Counted from the stretch's first letter, positions 53,078-62,256 are shown. The stretch: 64,000 nt of DNA from G965220075 sp965220075 (GCA_965220075.1 OZ244806.1:682001-746000), one strand, 5' to 3'. Notes: generated by a model not told the origin, from the letters alone. A program made the numbers and translations.

Positions 53078-53764
53078 TCAAAAGAACATGTAGCGCAGCC
53101 AGCTATAGACGTAGCGAAACCACACGCGCCGCAGCGAGATGTGCGATCGCGGGCGTCGGCTGGCGTATTCGTGGGTCGGTACCTCGACGATGCGAAATTC
53201 GGCCCGCAGGAACTTGATGATCATCTCCTGCTCGGTGGTCGTTAGGTTTTCCACCAGCTTGATCTGGCGCGCGGCGGCCAGACGGATTGCCCGGAAGCCG
53301 CTCTGTGAGTCGGTGAGGCGCACGCCGAAGCGATAGTTGACGCCGAGCGTGATGATGTCCTGCCCCACCATGCGGATGAATTTGTTCAGGTCGCCGTGCA
53401 GCTCGTCGCTGCCGCCGCGCATGCGCGAGCCGTTGACGTAATCCGCTTCGCCGCGCGCGATGGGCTCCACCAGGCGCGCAATGTCAGCGGGGTCGAATGA
53501 CATGTCCGCGTCGATGAAAACCAGGATGTCGCCTCTGGCGCGGCGGATGGCCTCACGCACGGCGCAGCCCTTGCCGCGGCCCTCGTCGAGGTAAACCGGA
53601 ACGCCCATCGACTCCGCGATCTCGCGAGTTCGGTCCTGCGAGCGGCCGTCGACGACGAAGAGCTCGTCGCCGTGTGGGCGGCAGCCCTCCAGGATCTCAC
53701 GGATGGTCGGCTCTTCGTCCTTCGCCGGCACGCAGACCGACACGATCAGTCCGTTGACGGGCAC
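53078..53764 (-). CDS. Family 2 glycosyltransferase (dolichol-phosphate-mannose-synthase-like)
   Basis: 228 aa. GT-A fold: VSVCVPAKDEEPTIREIL, VVDGRSQDRTREIAE, GRGKGCAVREAIRRARGDILVFIDADMSFDPADI (DxD-type metal site), and DSQSGFRAIRLAAARQI with TTTEQEMIIKFLRA. The C-terminus is aromatic (VWFRYVYSWLRYMFF), a membrane-associating end. Likely transfers a sugar to a lipid carrier. Acceptor unknown. Confidence 0.9.
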   Translation of the reverse strand: MPVNGLIVSVCVPAKDEEPTIREILEGCRPHGDELFVVDGRSQDRTREIAESMGVPVYLDEGRGKGCAVREAIRRARGDILVFIDADMSFDPADIARLVEPIARGEADYVNGSRMRGGSDELHGDLNKFIRMVGQDIITLGVNYRFGVRLTDSQSGFRAIRLAAARQIKLVENLTTTEQEMIIKFLRAEFRIVEVPTHEYASRRPRSHISLRRVWFRYVYSWLRYMFF

Positions 53765-53976
53765 GTGGGGCGCCTCCGCGGATGCTGCCGGTCCCGGATC
53801 GGAACGGGATAGCTAGGGTATAGCAGCGGGCACGACTCCAAGCGTCCACCCGCGCGTGGAGCAGAGTACATGAGCGCCTGATCCATCGTAACCGGCAGCC
53901 AGGGCCCACCGGCACATCGAGCGTGGGCGCGTTCCAGCACCGGAGGCTTAGCCCGGCGTGCCACAATCGCAGGCTC

Positions 53977-54615
53977 ATGGTCAGGGCGAACGTCACGCGC
54001 GCCATCGACGCCATCGCCGCCGGGCGCATGGTGATAGTGCTGGACGACGCCGATCGGGAGAACGAAGCCGACTTGGTGCTGGCGGCCGAACACGCGACGC
54101 CGGAGACCATCAACTTCATGGCGCGCAAGGGGCGGGGGCTTATCTGCGTGGCCATGACGGGTGGTCGCCTGGACCAGCTGGAGCTACCGCCGATGGTGGA
54201 AGTCGAGCGGAGCACGGCCCTGCATCAGACGGCCTTCGCCGTGTCGGTGGACGCAATCCACGGCACCACGACCGGCATCTCGGCCCACGACCGCGCACGC
54301 ACTATCCGAGTGCTGGTCGCGTCCGAGACGCGCCCCGGCGACCTCGCCCGACCCGGCCACGTCTTTCCCCTGCGCGCCCATCCGGACGGCGTGCTGGGAC
54401 GACGCGGACAAACGGAAGCCGGCGTGGACTTGGCGCGGCTCGCGTGCCGCGCACCGGCTGCGGTAATCTGCGAAATCATGGCTCCCGACGGCTCCATGGC
54501 GCGCGGCGCGGAACTCGAAGCTTTCGCCCGCCCGCACCAGCTTCCGATCGTGACGGTGGAAGAGTTGGCCGTCTACCGACGGGCCGAATCCCGGCCAGGC
54601 GCGCCTCCGCCATGA
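53977..54615 (+). CDS. ribB: 3,4-dihydroxy-2-butanone-4-phosphate synthase
   Basis: Riboflavin pathway enzyme making the four-carbon unit from ribulose 5-phosphate. 212 aa from ATG 53977, stand-alone (no GTP cyclohydrolase II domain). Signature DDADRENEADLVLAAE (acidic Mg/catalytic loop), NFMARKGRGLICVAM, VSVDAIHGTTTGISAHDRARTIR, PGHVFPLRAH, RRGQTEAGVDLARLA and VICEIMAPDGSMARG. No FMN riboswitch was recognised upstream. Its stop overlaps the start of the PHP gene (ATGA). Confidence 0.95.
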   Translation: MVRANVTRAIDAIAAGRMVIVLDDADRENEADLVLAAEHATPETINFMARKGRGLICVAMTGGRLDQLELPPMVEVERSTALHQTAFAVSVDAIHGTTTGISAHDRARTIRVLVASETRPGDLARPGHVFPLRAHPDGVLGRRGQTEAGVDLARLACRAPAAVICEIMAPDGSMARGAELEAFARPHQLPIVTVEELAVYRRAESRPGAPPP

Positions 54616-55505
54616 CTGAGAACGTCCATCCGGGCAACCCCTTCGCCATCGAGGGCGCCTGGTATCGCGGCAACCTCCACACCCACTCCACCAATTCCGA
54701 CGGCCGCAAATCGGTGGCGGACGCGGTGGGCTGGTATCGAGACCAGGGCTATGACTTCGTCGCGCTGACCGATCACCGCGTGCTGAGCGACACGCGCGCC
54801 CTGGCCGCCAGCGACTTCGTCACCATCCCCGGCATGGAGATGCACGGGCCGGATCCCGACCTGGGCGTGCTGTACCACATCCTGGGCCTCGGTATTCGCA
54901 GCTTCGAGCGCTCATCGGACGACTGCCCGGCGCAGGATGCGATCGATCGGGTCAACGCCGACGGCGGCGTCGCGATCCTGGCGCATCCCTACTGGCTGGG
55001 GCAGAGCGCCTATGACATGCGCAATCTGCGCGACTTTGTCGGCATGGAGGTCTTCAACTCGATCTGCGACGTCGACCGCGCCAAGGGCCACAGCGCTATT
55101 CAGTGGGACGACTACTGCAATGCCTACGGCTTGACCTGGGGCCTCGCCACCGACGACAGCCACTGGATATACGGCGAAGAAGGACGGGGCTGGATCGTTG
55201 CGCGAGCGTCCGACCTGAGCCTCGAAAGCATCTTGGCGGCCATCCGCAACGGGCACTTCTACTCCAGCACCGGACCCGAGATACACGACGTGCGGTTTGC
55301 GGACGGCAAGGTCTCGGTCCGCTGCTCGCCGGCCCGGCGCATCAGCGTCATGGCCTCCCGCGCAACTGGCAGGAGCTTCCGAGCCGGCCGCGGCGGCCTT
55401 CTCACCGAGGTCGAACGCGAGCTGAATGGAAACGAACGCTACGTTCGGATCGAGGTGGAAGACGCCGAGGGCCGGCAAGCCTGGACCAACCCGCAAGCCG
55501 TTTAG
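54612..55505 (+). CDS. PHP-domain metal-dependent phosphoesterase
   Basis: 297 aa. The polymerase-and-histidinol-phosphatase fold shows its metal ligands in NLHTHSTNSDGRKS, FVALTDHRVLSD, IPGMEMHG, VAILAHPYW and GLATDDSHW. The C-terminal region (from about residue 215) is a beta domain often found with this PHP subfamily. Substrate is not determinable; small-molecule phosphoesterase or nuclease are both possible. Coupled to ribB by an ATGA overlap. Confidence 0.9.
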   Translation: MTENVHPGNPFAIEGAWYRGNLHTHSTNSDGRKSVADAVGWYRDQGYDFVALTDHRVLSDTRALAASDFVTIPGMEMHGPDPDLGVLYHILGLGIRSFERSSDDCPAQDAIDRVNADGGVAILAHPYWLGQSAYDMRNLRDFVGMEVFNSICDVDRAKGHSAIQWDDYCNAYGLTWGLATDDSHWIYGEEGRGWIVARASDLSLESILAAIRNGHFYSSTGPEIHDVRFADGKVSVRCSPARRISVMASRATGRSFRAGRGGLLTEVERELNGNERYVRIEVEDAEGRQAWTNPQAV

Positions 55506-55595
55506 TCTGTTCCCGAGAGCGGAGGCAGACACCGCCGCAGCTCGCCCATGGCGTCCGACCGGAAGCGAAGCTCCGCGCGGCTGCGGGTAGAAGCT

Positions 55596-56372
55596 CTAGC
55601 GCACGGCCGCGCGGACGACGGCGGCGAACTCAGCCGCGTCCAGGCTGGCGCCGCCAACCAGCGCGCCGTCGATTTCGGGGTGATCGAGCAAGGCGGCGCA
55701 ATTAGCGCGGTTCACGCTGCCGCCGTACTGAATCCGCACGGCGTGGGCCGCCTCGGGACCGAACTGGCACTCCACCTGTGCACGAATCCACTGGATGGCT
55801 TCCGCCGCATGCGCGGGCGTGGCGCTGCGGCCGGTTCCGATGGCCCAAACGGGTTCGTAGGCCACCACGACCGTGGCCGCTTGGCCCGGTCGAAGACCCT
55901 CCAGCGCGCGGCTTATCTGCCTGCTCACGACCGGCTGGGTAAGCGTCGCGTCGCGCTGCTCGAGCAACTCGCCCACGCATATGATCGGTGTGAGGCCGTG
56001 TGCCAGCACAGCCCTGACCTTGCGGTTCACCATCTCGTCGGTCTCGCCGAACAGGGCGCGGCGCTCGGAGTGGCCGACCAGCGCGTGGCTGGCGATTCCG
56101 GACAGCATCGCCGGCGAGATCTCCCCGGTGAAGGCGCCGGCGTCCTGCCAGTGCACGTTTTGCACCCCTACCCCAATCGGTCCGCCCGCAACCGCCTCCG
56201 ACACTGCCGCCACGCCTAGCGCGGGCGGACAGAGCACCACGTCCACGCGGTCGTGCGGAAGCTCCGCCGCGGCCAGGGCGCGGGCGAGCGCCGCGCCCTC
56301 GCTGGGGGTCGTGTGCATCTTCCAGTTGGCGCCCACGATGGGACGCCGTGCGGCCTGCCCGCGCTCAGCCAT
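55596..56372 (-). CDS. tpiA: Triosephosphate isomerase
   Basis: Glycolytic enzyme interconverting DHAP and glyceraldehyde 3-phosphate. 258 aa from ATG 56372 (MAERGQ); the frame is open to 56444 without conservation. Active site is intact: GANWKMHTT (Lys), ALVGHSERRALFGE (His), VVAYEPVWAIGTGRSATP (Glu) and phosphate loop IQYGGSVNRAN with GALVGGASLDAAEF. The rmlA-like gene stop lies 29 nt upstream. Confidence 0.97.
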   Translation of the reverse strand: MAERGQAARRPIVGANWKMHTTPSEGAALARALAAAELPHDRVDVVLCPPALGVAAVSEAVAGGPIGVGVQNVHWQDAGAFTGEISPAMLSGIASHALVGHSERRALFGETDEMVNRKVRAVLAHGLTPIICVGELLEQRDATLTQPVVSRQISRALEGLRPGQAATVVVAYEPVWAIGTGRSATPAHAAEAIQWIRAQVECQFGPEAAHAVRIQYGGSVNRANCAALLDHPEIDGALVGGASLDAAEFAAVVRAAVR

Positions 56373-56401
56373 ACGGCTTGCCAGACTCGCCGCCGCCCGC
56401 C

Positions 56402-57136
56402 TCAGTCCATCCTGTTGGCGCCGCGCTCGGCCACGAGGTTGCATGCCCGCAGGTAGTGGTCGATCGACTCGCCGCAGTCCGCCCAGTAACCGTCCATGAC
56501 GTCATAGGTCATCTCACCCCTCTCGAGGTAGCGGTTGTTCAAGTCGGTCACTTCCAGCTCGCCGCGGGCGGAGCGCTCCAAACCCTCGATCAGCTCGAAT
56601 ACGTGCTCGTCGTAGAAGTAGATGCCGGTGACGGCCAGATTTGAGGCAGGCTCCGGCGGCTTCTCGACGAATCGAACCAGCCTGGCGCCGTCGAACTCGG
56701 CCACGCCGTAGGCCTGCGGATTCTCGACTTCGGTTAGGAGCACCTTCGCGCCGCGCGGCTGCCGCATGAACTTGCGCGCGGGTTCCAGGATGTTGCCCCC
56801 GATGATGTTGTCCCCCAGGATCACCACCATGCGGTCGTCGCCGACGAACGGCCGGGCTAGGCCAATGGCCTCCGCGATGCCGCCGGCCCCATCCTGATAC
56901 GCATAACCCAGGTAGTCCAGATTGAACTCGCGGCCATTGCCCAGCAGGCGCAAGAAGTCGCCGGCGCTGGACCCGCTGGTCACGATGAGTATCTCGCGCA
57001 CGCCCGCGTTCACCAGCGTCTCGATGGGGTAGAAGATCATCGGCTTGTCGTACACGGGAAGCAGCTGCTTGTTTGTCACGCGCGTGAGCGGATCGAGGCG
57101 CGACCCCGTGCCGCCGGCCAGGATGACGCCCTTCAT
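56402..57136 (-). CDS. Sugar-1-phosphate nucleotidylyltransferase (RmlA-like, short form)
   Basis: 244 aa nucleotidyltransferase. N-terminal GGTGSRLDPLTRVTNKQLLPVYDKPMI is the nucleotide-binding loop with the catalytic Lys; GDNIIGGNIL carries the metal Asp; VEKPPEPASNLAVTGIYFYD, EVTDLNNRYLERGEM and GYWADCGESIDHYLRA match glucose-1-phosphate thymidylyltransferases. It lacks the C-terminal extension of typical RmlA (about 290 aa). No rmlBCD genes in the window. The start overlaps the ftsY stop (ATGA). Confidence 0.92.
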   Translation of the reverse strand: MKGVILAGGTGSRLDPLTRVTNKQLLPVYDKPMIFYPIETLVNAGVREILIVTSGSSAGDFLRLLGNGREFNLDYLGYAYQDGAGGIAEAIGLARPFVGDDRMVVILGDNIIGGNILEPARKFMRQPRGAKVLLTEVENPQAYGVAEFDGARLVRFVEKPPEPASNLAVTGIYFYDEHVFELIEGLERSARGELEVTDLNNRYLERGEMTYDVMDGYWADCGESIDHYLRACNLVAERGANRMD

Positions 57137-58089
57137 GCGTCGACCGCCTCCTCGGCGTCGTCTGCGCTGACGATCGCTTGCACGAATCGATCCGGCTCGA
57201 ACACCGCGAGATCTTCCACCGATTCTCCCGTCCCAACAAACTTCACGGGCACACCCAGCTCGCGTGTGACGGCGAATATCACGCCGCCCTTGGCCGAGCT
57301 GTCCAGCTTGGCCATGACGATACCCGAGATTTGCACGGATTCGGTGAAACCCTTGGCCTGGAGCAGACCGTTCTGTCCGGTCAGCGCGTCCAGCACCAGG
57401 AGCACTTCGTGCGGGGCGCCCTCGATGCGGCGGGCGGCCACGCGCTGCATCTTGGCAAGCTCCGCCATCAGGCTCGCGTCGGTGTGCAGGCGGCCCGCCG
57501 AATCGGCGATCACGTAGTCGATATCGCGCGAGGTGGCCGCGTCGATCGCGTCATAGATCACCGCTCCCGGGTCGCCGCCGGGCTGGTGGGCGATAACCGG
57601 CACGCCTACCCGCTCGCCCCAGATCCGCAGCTGCTCGATGGCGCCGGCGCGGTACGTGTCCCCGGCCGCGAGCAGCACGCTGTAGCCGTTCTGACGCAGG
57701 AAATGGGCCAGCTTGGCGATGGTGGTGGTCTTGCCCGCGCCGTTGACGCCCGCCATCAGCACTACCTGCGGAGGCTTGCCGGAGGCAAAGTCGCGCTCAG
57801 CCGTACCCAGCGCCGCGAGAAGCCGCTCGGTCAGTGCCTCTCGGGCCGCCCGCGGCTCGCGAATGCCGCCGTCACGCACGACCTGGCGAAGCTCGTCCAC
57901 CAGCTCCAGCGCTACCTGGGGCCCCACGTCGGCTCGGATCAGAATCTCTTCGAGCTCGTCCCAGTCGCCCTCGTCAAGTCGACCGCGGCGCAGCCAGCGG
58001 CGCAGGCCCCCGCCCAGTCCGCGCCGCGTGGGCTCGGCGCCGAGCTCGACGCCGGCCCCGCGCGACCGCCGCAACCGTTTCAAAAGCAT
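57133..58089 (-). CDS. ftsY: Signal recognition particle receptor FtsY
   Basis: SRP receptor GTPase that docks ribosome-SRP complexes at the membrane. 318 aa: short basic N-terminus, NG domain with helical bundle (WDELEEILIRADVGPQVALELVDEL), G1 GVNGAGKTTTIAKLA, DTYRAGAIEQLRIW, G3 VIADSAGRLHTD, and G4-region MAKLDSSAKGGVIF. Two small departures: DSAGR for DTAGR and AKLD for the usual TKLD. Overlaps the downstream nucleotidylyltransferase (ATGA). Confidence 0.96.
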   Translation of the reverse strand: MLLKRLRRSRGAGVELGAEPTRRGLGGGLRRWLRRGRLDEGDWDELEEILIRADVGPQVALELVDELRQVVRDGGIREPRAAREALTERLLAALGTAERDFASGKPPQVVLMAGVNGAGKTTTIAKLAHFLRQNGYSVLLAAGDTYRAGAIEQLRIWGERVGVPVIAHQPGGDPGAVIYDAIDAATSRDIDYVIADSAGRLHTDASLMAELAKMQRVAARRIEGAPHEVLLVLDALTGQNGLLQAKGFTESVQISGIVMAKLDSSAKGGVIFAVTRELGVPVKFVGTGESVEDLAVFEPDRFVQAIVSADDAEEAVDA

Positions 58090-58282
58090 GAATATCCCAG
58101 CTGCTTCAAAGAGCCTGAGGAGAGTCTATGGGCGTGGCCCCGGCTCGCGCTCGGGAGCCATGCAGGATACCCGGCGCTTCTGACTTGAATAGATTCCGCG
58201 TGCGATCTCCGCCAGTGGGGACACGCGAGTGCCGCCGTGGTCTATGCTTAGTTCATAAGACGCTGGGCGAGGGAGGGAAAGC

Positions 58283-58528
58283 ATGGCTCGAGGCGCTCAT
58301 ATCTCGATTGAATACTGCCGGCAGTGAGGCTACCTGCCGCGAGCCGTCCGTGCGACGGAAGAAGTGCTAGCCGAGATTGCCAGCGAGGTGGGTGAGTGGA
58401 CTCTGATTCCCTCCTCCGGTGGGGTTTTCGAGGTTCGTGTCAACGAAAGCGTGGTGTTCTCCAAGAAGGAGTTGGCCCGCTACCCCGAAGAGGGTGAGCT
58501 GCTGCCGCTGATCAGCGCCGCCTTGTAG
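58283..58528 (+). CDS. Candidate selenoprotein of the Rdx/SelW family (UGA at 58325-58327)
   Basis: 81 residues if UGA is read as selenocysteine. The frame reads MARGAHISIEYCRQ, then UGA, then GYLPRAVRATEEVLAEIASE and VGEWTLIPSSGGVFEVRVNE, SVVFSKKELARYPEEGELL, ending in TAG. This is the thioredoxin-like Rdx fold: a beta strand, the CxxU redox motif (CRQ-U), a helix, and the GGVFEV-x-FSKKE-x-YPEEGEL strands, all in register on both sides of the UGA. ATG 58283 has a strong GGGAGGG ribosome site. A stem-loop follows the UGA directly. Family is redox, substrate unknown. A genuine stop at UGA would leave only 14 residues and no reason for the downstream conservation. Confidence 0.85.
58325..58372 (+). 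promoter_or_regulatory. Bacterial SECIS-like stem-loop after the UGA codon
   Basis: GGCTA (58328-58332) directly after the UGA pairs with TAGCC (58368-58372), and an apical hairpin CCGTC/GACGG (58344-58348, 58354-58358) has a 5-nt loop with G second. The distance from UGA to apical stem is 16 nt, within the range of bacterial SECIS elements. The internal part is unpaired or weakly paired. Confidence 0.65.
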
Positions 58529-58623
58529 ACGGTCCAAACTATCGGCAAATGCCGCGCCCGCGCCTATCGGTGCAAGGCTGACTGTGTTCGTGCCGCGGCG
58601 GCCCCGTCCCTCTGGGATCGTCC

Positions 58624-59943
58624 TTAGACCTTGGCGGCTCCGTAGGCTTCATCCAGAAGGTCCGCCAGGTGAACTACTTGCAGGTTCAAGCCGCGTTGCC
58701 GCGCCCCGTATCTCAAGTGGAAATAGCAGCCTGGATTTCCCGTCACCAGCGTGGCCGCGCCGGTGGAGTGAATGGCGTCGAGCTTCTCGGCCAGAATCTG
58801 CAGGGAGACCTCCGTGTCGGTGACGCTGTAGAGCCCCGCGCTTCCGCAGCAGAGAGTCGGTCGCGCCATCTCGACCAGCTCCAGACCGGGAATCTGTTCC
58901 AGCAGCTCGCGCGGTTGCCGCGAGACGCCCTGGCCGTGGATGAGATGGCAGGCGTCCTGATAGACGACGCGCCGCTCGAGCTTGCCGGGCGTGTCGCTCA
59001 GCCCTATCTCGGCCAGGAACTCGGAGAAGTCACGGACGGTTGCCGCGAAGGCACGGGCTCTCTCGGCGTAGACCGGATCATCCTCCAGCAGATCGGGATA
59101 CTCCTTGAGCGTGGAGCCGCAACCCGCCGAGTTGATGATGACGGCGTCGTAGCCGGCCGACTCGAAAGCGTCGATGTTGCGGCGGGCGAGATCGCGCGCG
59201 GTGGCGCGGTCTCCTCCGTGCACATGCAGAGACCCACAGCAACGTTGGTGCTCGGGAATATGCACCTCGCAACCGTTGCGGGCCAGCACCCGGATAGAGG
59301 CTCGATGCGTCTCGGCCATGCCAAGCGCCATCACGCAGCCGGTGATGAACCCGACGCGATGCCGCGTCTCTCCCTCCGCCGGCACGAAACGCAAGTCGCG
59401 CGCCTGTAGAAACCGGCCGGACATGCGCGGGGTCATCTCGTGCGCCTGCGCCAGACCCGGCGCGATCCGGCGCAGCAGACCGCTGCGCCCAATCAGCCAT
59501 TCCAGCCCAAGCCGCTGGTAGAGGCGCAGCGCACCGCCCAGCAACCTCAGCCGCCAGGGCTGTGTGAACACCCGTTTGAGCACGAGCTGGGCAATGCGGC
59601 GCCGCACCGGCAGCAATCCGGCCTGCAATGTCTGGGCCCGCACCGACTCGATCAAGCGTCCGTATTGAACGCCCGAGGGGCAGGCGGTCTCGCACGCGCG
59701 GCAGTCGAGACAGCGGAACGTATGCGTGAGATAGGCGGGGCTGTCCAGTGAGATGTGCCCCTCATTGACGGCCTTCGTGAGCTGAATGCGCCCCCGCGGC
59801 GAGTCCATCTCCACGCGCAGCACCCGGTAGGTCGGGCACTCGTTGAGACACAGGCCGCAGTGAACGCAGCTCGCGATCACTGACGGATCGGGCGTGTGCG
59901 GCGCCGCAAAACCCTGCGGCGGTGCGGGCGGTGCGAGTGTCAC
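58624..59943 (-). CDS. glcF: Glycolate oxidase iron-sulfur subunit
   Basis: 439 aa from GTG 59943, which overlaps the stop of the FAD subunit (GTGA). Two 4Fe-4S ferredoxin motifs (CVHCGLCLNECPTY and CLDCRACETACPSG) near the N-terminus, then two CCG domains of the heterodisulfide-reductase type (CCGSLHVHGG, CHLIHGQG, CCGSAGLYS). Transfers electrons from the FAD subunit to the respiratory chain. The frame continues open upstream but that is a shadow of glcE. Other GlcF-like D-lactate or 2-hydroxyacid enzymes are possible. Confidence 0.92.
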   Translation of the reverse strand: MTLAPPAPPQGFAAPHTPDPSVIASCVHCGLCLNECPTYRVLRVEMDSPRGRIQLTKAVNEGHISLDSPAYLTHTFRCLDCRACETACPSGVQYGRLIESVRAQTLQAGLLPVRRRIAQLVLKRVFTQPWRLRLLGGALRLYQRLGLEWLIGRSGLLRRIAPGLAQAHEMTPRMSGRFLQARDLRFVPAEGETRHRVGFITGCVMALGMAETHRASIRVLARNGCEVHIPEHQRCCGSLHVHGGDRATARDLARRNIDAFESAGYDAVIINSAGCGSTLKEYPDLLEDDPVYAERARAFAATVRDFSEFLAEIGLSDTPGKLERRVVYQDACHLIHGQGVSRQPRELLEQIPGLELVEMARPTLCCGSAGLYSVTDTEVSLQILAEKLDAIHSTGAATLVTGNPGCYFHLRYGARQRGLNLQVVHLADLLDEAYGAAKV

Positions 59944-61310
59944 GGCCGTTCCCCCACGAAGCGTCCCGCATTGAGGATTCCATACGGATCGAAGGCGCGC
60001 CGCAGACTGCGCGTCACTTCCAGATTCGCGCCCTCGGTGGGCGTTCCCCACACGTCCACCTGACGTTTGACGGCCGCCGGTGCACTCTCCACCACTACCG
60101 CGCCGCCCAGGTGCTGGGCGGCCGACCGAAACGCTCGGATGAACTCGACGTAGGGCTGATCGTGGGCATGACCGCGGACGCGCACTCGACCCACCGCGCT
60201 GAGCGCGTGCGCGGCGCGCTGCACGTCCAGCCCCTGCCGTGCCGCAATCTCGCTGGCCGAACCGAGGATAGAACCTACCAGGCTGGATAGCGCGCTGAAG
60301 CGGCAGATGATGTGCGGCGATGATTCCGCTGGAGGCTCGGCCACACTTGCGGCGGCTCGCCACAAGCGCGTCTGGGCTTCGCCGTCCAGGATTTCGAGCG
60401 CGTATTTGCACTCCGGTTTGAGGGCTTCCCGCGCCACCTCGATTTGGGCCGCGACTCCCGCCTTCGTTCCCGAGGCGCGCACGGCCAGCAGCCAGGCCGC
60501 CATCGAGCTATCTGAATCCGAGAGAAGCGAGCGCTCGATCAGGTCGGCGCCGCTCAGCGAGAGCGGCGCGTTGACCAGCTGGCCAACGGCCACCGTGGCG
60601 GCCAGGGGGTTGTCGTATCCGGCAACCAGGGTGCGCTCCACCGGCGGCAGCGGGGTGACCTTGAAATTCAGACGCGTGAGCACGCCCAGGGTGCCCAGGG
60701 CGCCGATGTGCGCCTTGTGCACGTCGTAGCCGGTGACGTTCTTCACCACCATGCCCCCCGACTTGGTCACGCGCCCATCCACCCCTGCCACCTCGGCGCC
60801 GATTATGAGGTCACGCCAGGATCCTGCTAGCGCCCGTCGGGGACCGGACGTGTTGGTGGCCACCAAACCGCCGATCGTCGCCCGCTCGGCGAATGGCGGG
60901 TCGATGGGAAGGAACTGGCTCTGCGCGCGCAAGTGGTCCTGCAGATCCGCCAGGCGCATGCCGGCCTGGACACCGAGCGTTAGGTCGGCCGGGCTGTAGG
61001 CTTCGATCTGGTCTAGCCCGGTTGTATCGAGCACCACGTCGACGGCATGAGGAAGCCCGCCCAAGCTCATCTGGCTGCCGGAACCGCGCGGCACTACCGC
61101 CGCGCCCAGCTCGGCGCACGACGCCAGGACCGCCGCGACCGATTCGGGATCGCGCGGCCGCACCGCCACCGCGGGCGCTCGGCCGTCTACCGCAAGCTCG
61201 CCCAGACCCTCCGTGCGCAGAGCCTCGTCGCCGGCCGCCGCACTCAAGGAATCGACGATCTCGCGGCTGCGCGACGCTGGGCGGGCAACCGTGGTATCAG
61301 ATGCCATCAT
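59940..61310 (-). CDS. glcE: FAD-linked oxidase subunit, glycolate oxidase GlcE/GlcD-like
   Basis: About 456 aa from ATG 61310 (a second ATG at 61307). PCMH-type FAD domain: VAVRPRDPESVAAVLASCAELGAAVVPRGSGSQMSLGG, PPFAERATIGGLVATNTSGP, GSWRDLIIGAEVAGVDGRVTKSGGMVVKNVTGYDVHKAHIGALGTLGVLT; the C-terminal part ends RRAFDPYGILNAGRF. This looks like GlcE, though it is longer; a separate GlcD is not present, so one FAD subunit may serve both roles. Coupled to glcF. The open extension to 61652 is non-conserved. Confidence 0.87.
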   Translation of the reverse strand: MMASDTTVARPASRSREIVDSLSAAAGDEALRTEGLGELAVDGRAPAVAVRPRDPESVAAVLASCAELGAAVVPRGSGSQMSLGGLPHAVDVVLDTTGLDQIEAYSPADLTLGVQAGMRLADLQDHLRAQSQFLPIDPPFAERATIGGLVATNTSGPRRALAGSWRDLIIGAEVAGVDGRVTKSGGMVVKNVTGYDVHKAHIGALGTLGVLTRLNFKVTPLPPVERTLVAGYDNPLAATVAVGQLVNAPLSLSGADLIERSLLSDSDSSMAAWLLAVRASGTKAGVAAQIEVAREALKPECKYALEILDGEAQTRLWRAAASVAEPPAESSPHIICRFSALSSLVGSILGSASEIAARQGLDVQRAAHALSAVGRVRVRGHAHDQPYVEFIRAFRSAAQHLGGAVVVESAPAAVKRQVDVWGTPTEGANLEVTRSLRRAFDPYGILNAGRFVGERP

Positions 61311-61360
61311 GCTAAGTATCCAGTGCTGTCCTTTCCCTCGACAACCTTGCGCTAGTGGCC

Positions 61361-62212
61361 ATGCACGTTGCTCGCACCATAGAGGACATACGGCAGTTGC
61401 GCGCCGCACAGCCGCGCCGCCTTGGCGTGGTGCCCACGATGGGAGCATTGCACGCTGGCCACCTCGCGCTCCTGCGCGCCGCGCGGCGTGAATGCGAGGC
61501 CGTGGCGGCGACCCTGTTCGTGAACCCCACCCAGTTCGGACCGACGGAGGACTTTGCCACCTATCCGCGCGACGAGACGCGCGATCTCTGCATTCTCGAG
61601 CGCGAGCGGGTCGACGTGGCCTTCCTGCCGTCCGCGCGGGAGATCTACCCACATGGTGCTCAGGCGACTGTCAGGGCGGGTCGAATGGGACGCCTCTTGG
61701 AGGGCCGGCGGCGGCCCGGACATCTCGACGGCGTGGCCACCGTGGTGGCCCGGCTGTTCGAGTCCACCGCGCCGCGCCGCGCATACTTCGGACAGAAGGA
61801 CTGGCAGCAGGCTCGCGTCGTCGCGCAATTGATCCAGGATCAGCGGCTCGACGTTGAGCTGCGCGTCGTTGCAACCGTGCGTGACTCTGACGGCCTGGCC
61901 TGTAGCAGCCGCAACGCCGGTCTGGCGGGCGCTGATCGCCACGCCGCGCTCAGCCTCTGGCGTGGGCTGCAGGCGGCCGGCAGCGCCTGGGACGCGGGTG
62001 AGCGATCCAGCCGCGCGCTTGAGAACGCGATGTCCGCGCCCGTGTGGTCCGAGCCGCGCGCCAGACTGGACTACGCGGCCGTGCGCCACGCCCTGACACT
62101 CGAGCCGGTCGAACCGGCAACCGAACCCGTGGCGCTTCTGATCGCCGCGCAAGTAGGAAACGTGCGGCTGATCGACAACATCGTGCGCGGCGTAAGCCTG
62201 GTCCGCGGGTAG
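61361..62212 (+). CDS. panC: Pantothenate synthetase
   Basis: ATP-dependent condensation of pantoate and beta-alanine in coenzyme A synthesis. 283 aa from ATG 61361 (GTG 61355 also in frame). PTMGALHAGHLAL is the HIGH-type ATP loop, ATLFVNPTQFGPTEDFATYPRD binds pantoate, and FGQKDWQQARVVAQLI, RDSDGLACSSRN (KMSKS-like) complete the site. panB and panD are not in the window. Divergent from glcE with 50 nt between. Confidence 0.96.
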   Translation: MHVARTIEDIRQLRAAQPRRLGVVPTMGALHAGHLALLRAARRECEAVAATLFVNPTQFGPTEDFATYPRDETRDLCILERERVDVAFLPSAREIYPHGAQATVRAGRMGRLLEGRRRPGHLDGVATVVARLFESTAPRRAYFGQKDWQQARVVAQLIQDQRLDVELRVVATVRDSDGLACSSRNAGLAGADRHAALSLWRGLQAAGSAWDAGERSSRALENAMSAPVWSEPRARLDYAAVRHALTLEPVEPATEPVALLIAAQVGNVRLIDNIVRGVSLVRG

Positions 62213-62256
62213 CCCGACGCTCACCCGCTACGGCGATGGCCTGCGCGCAATCTGCC

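Noticed and set aside
53765..53976. FMN riboswitch ahead of ribB
   Set aside because: None of the conserved FMN-aptamer segments is recognisable.
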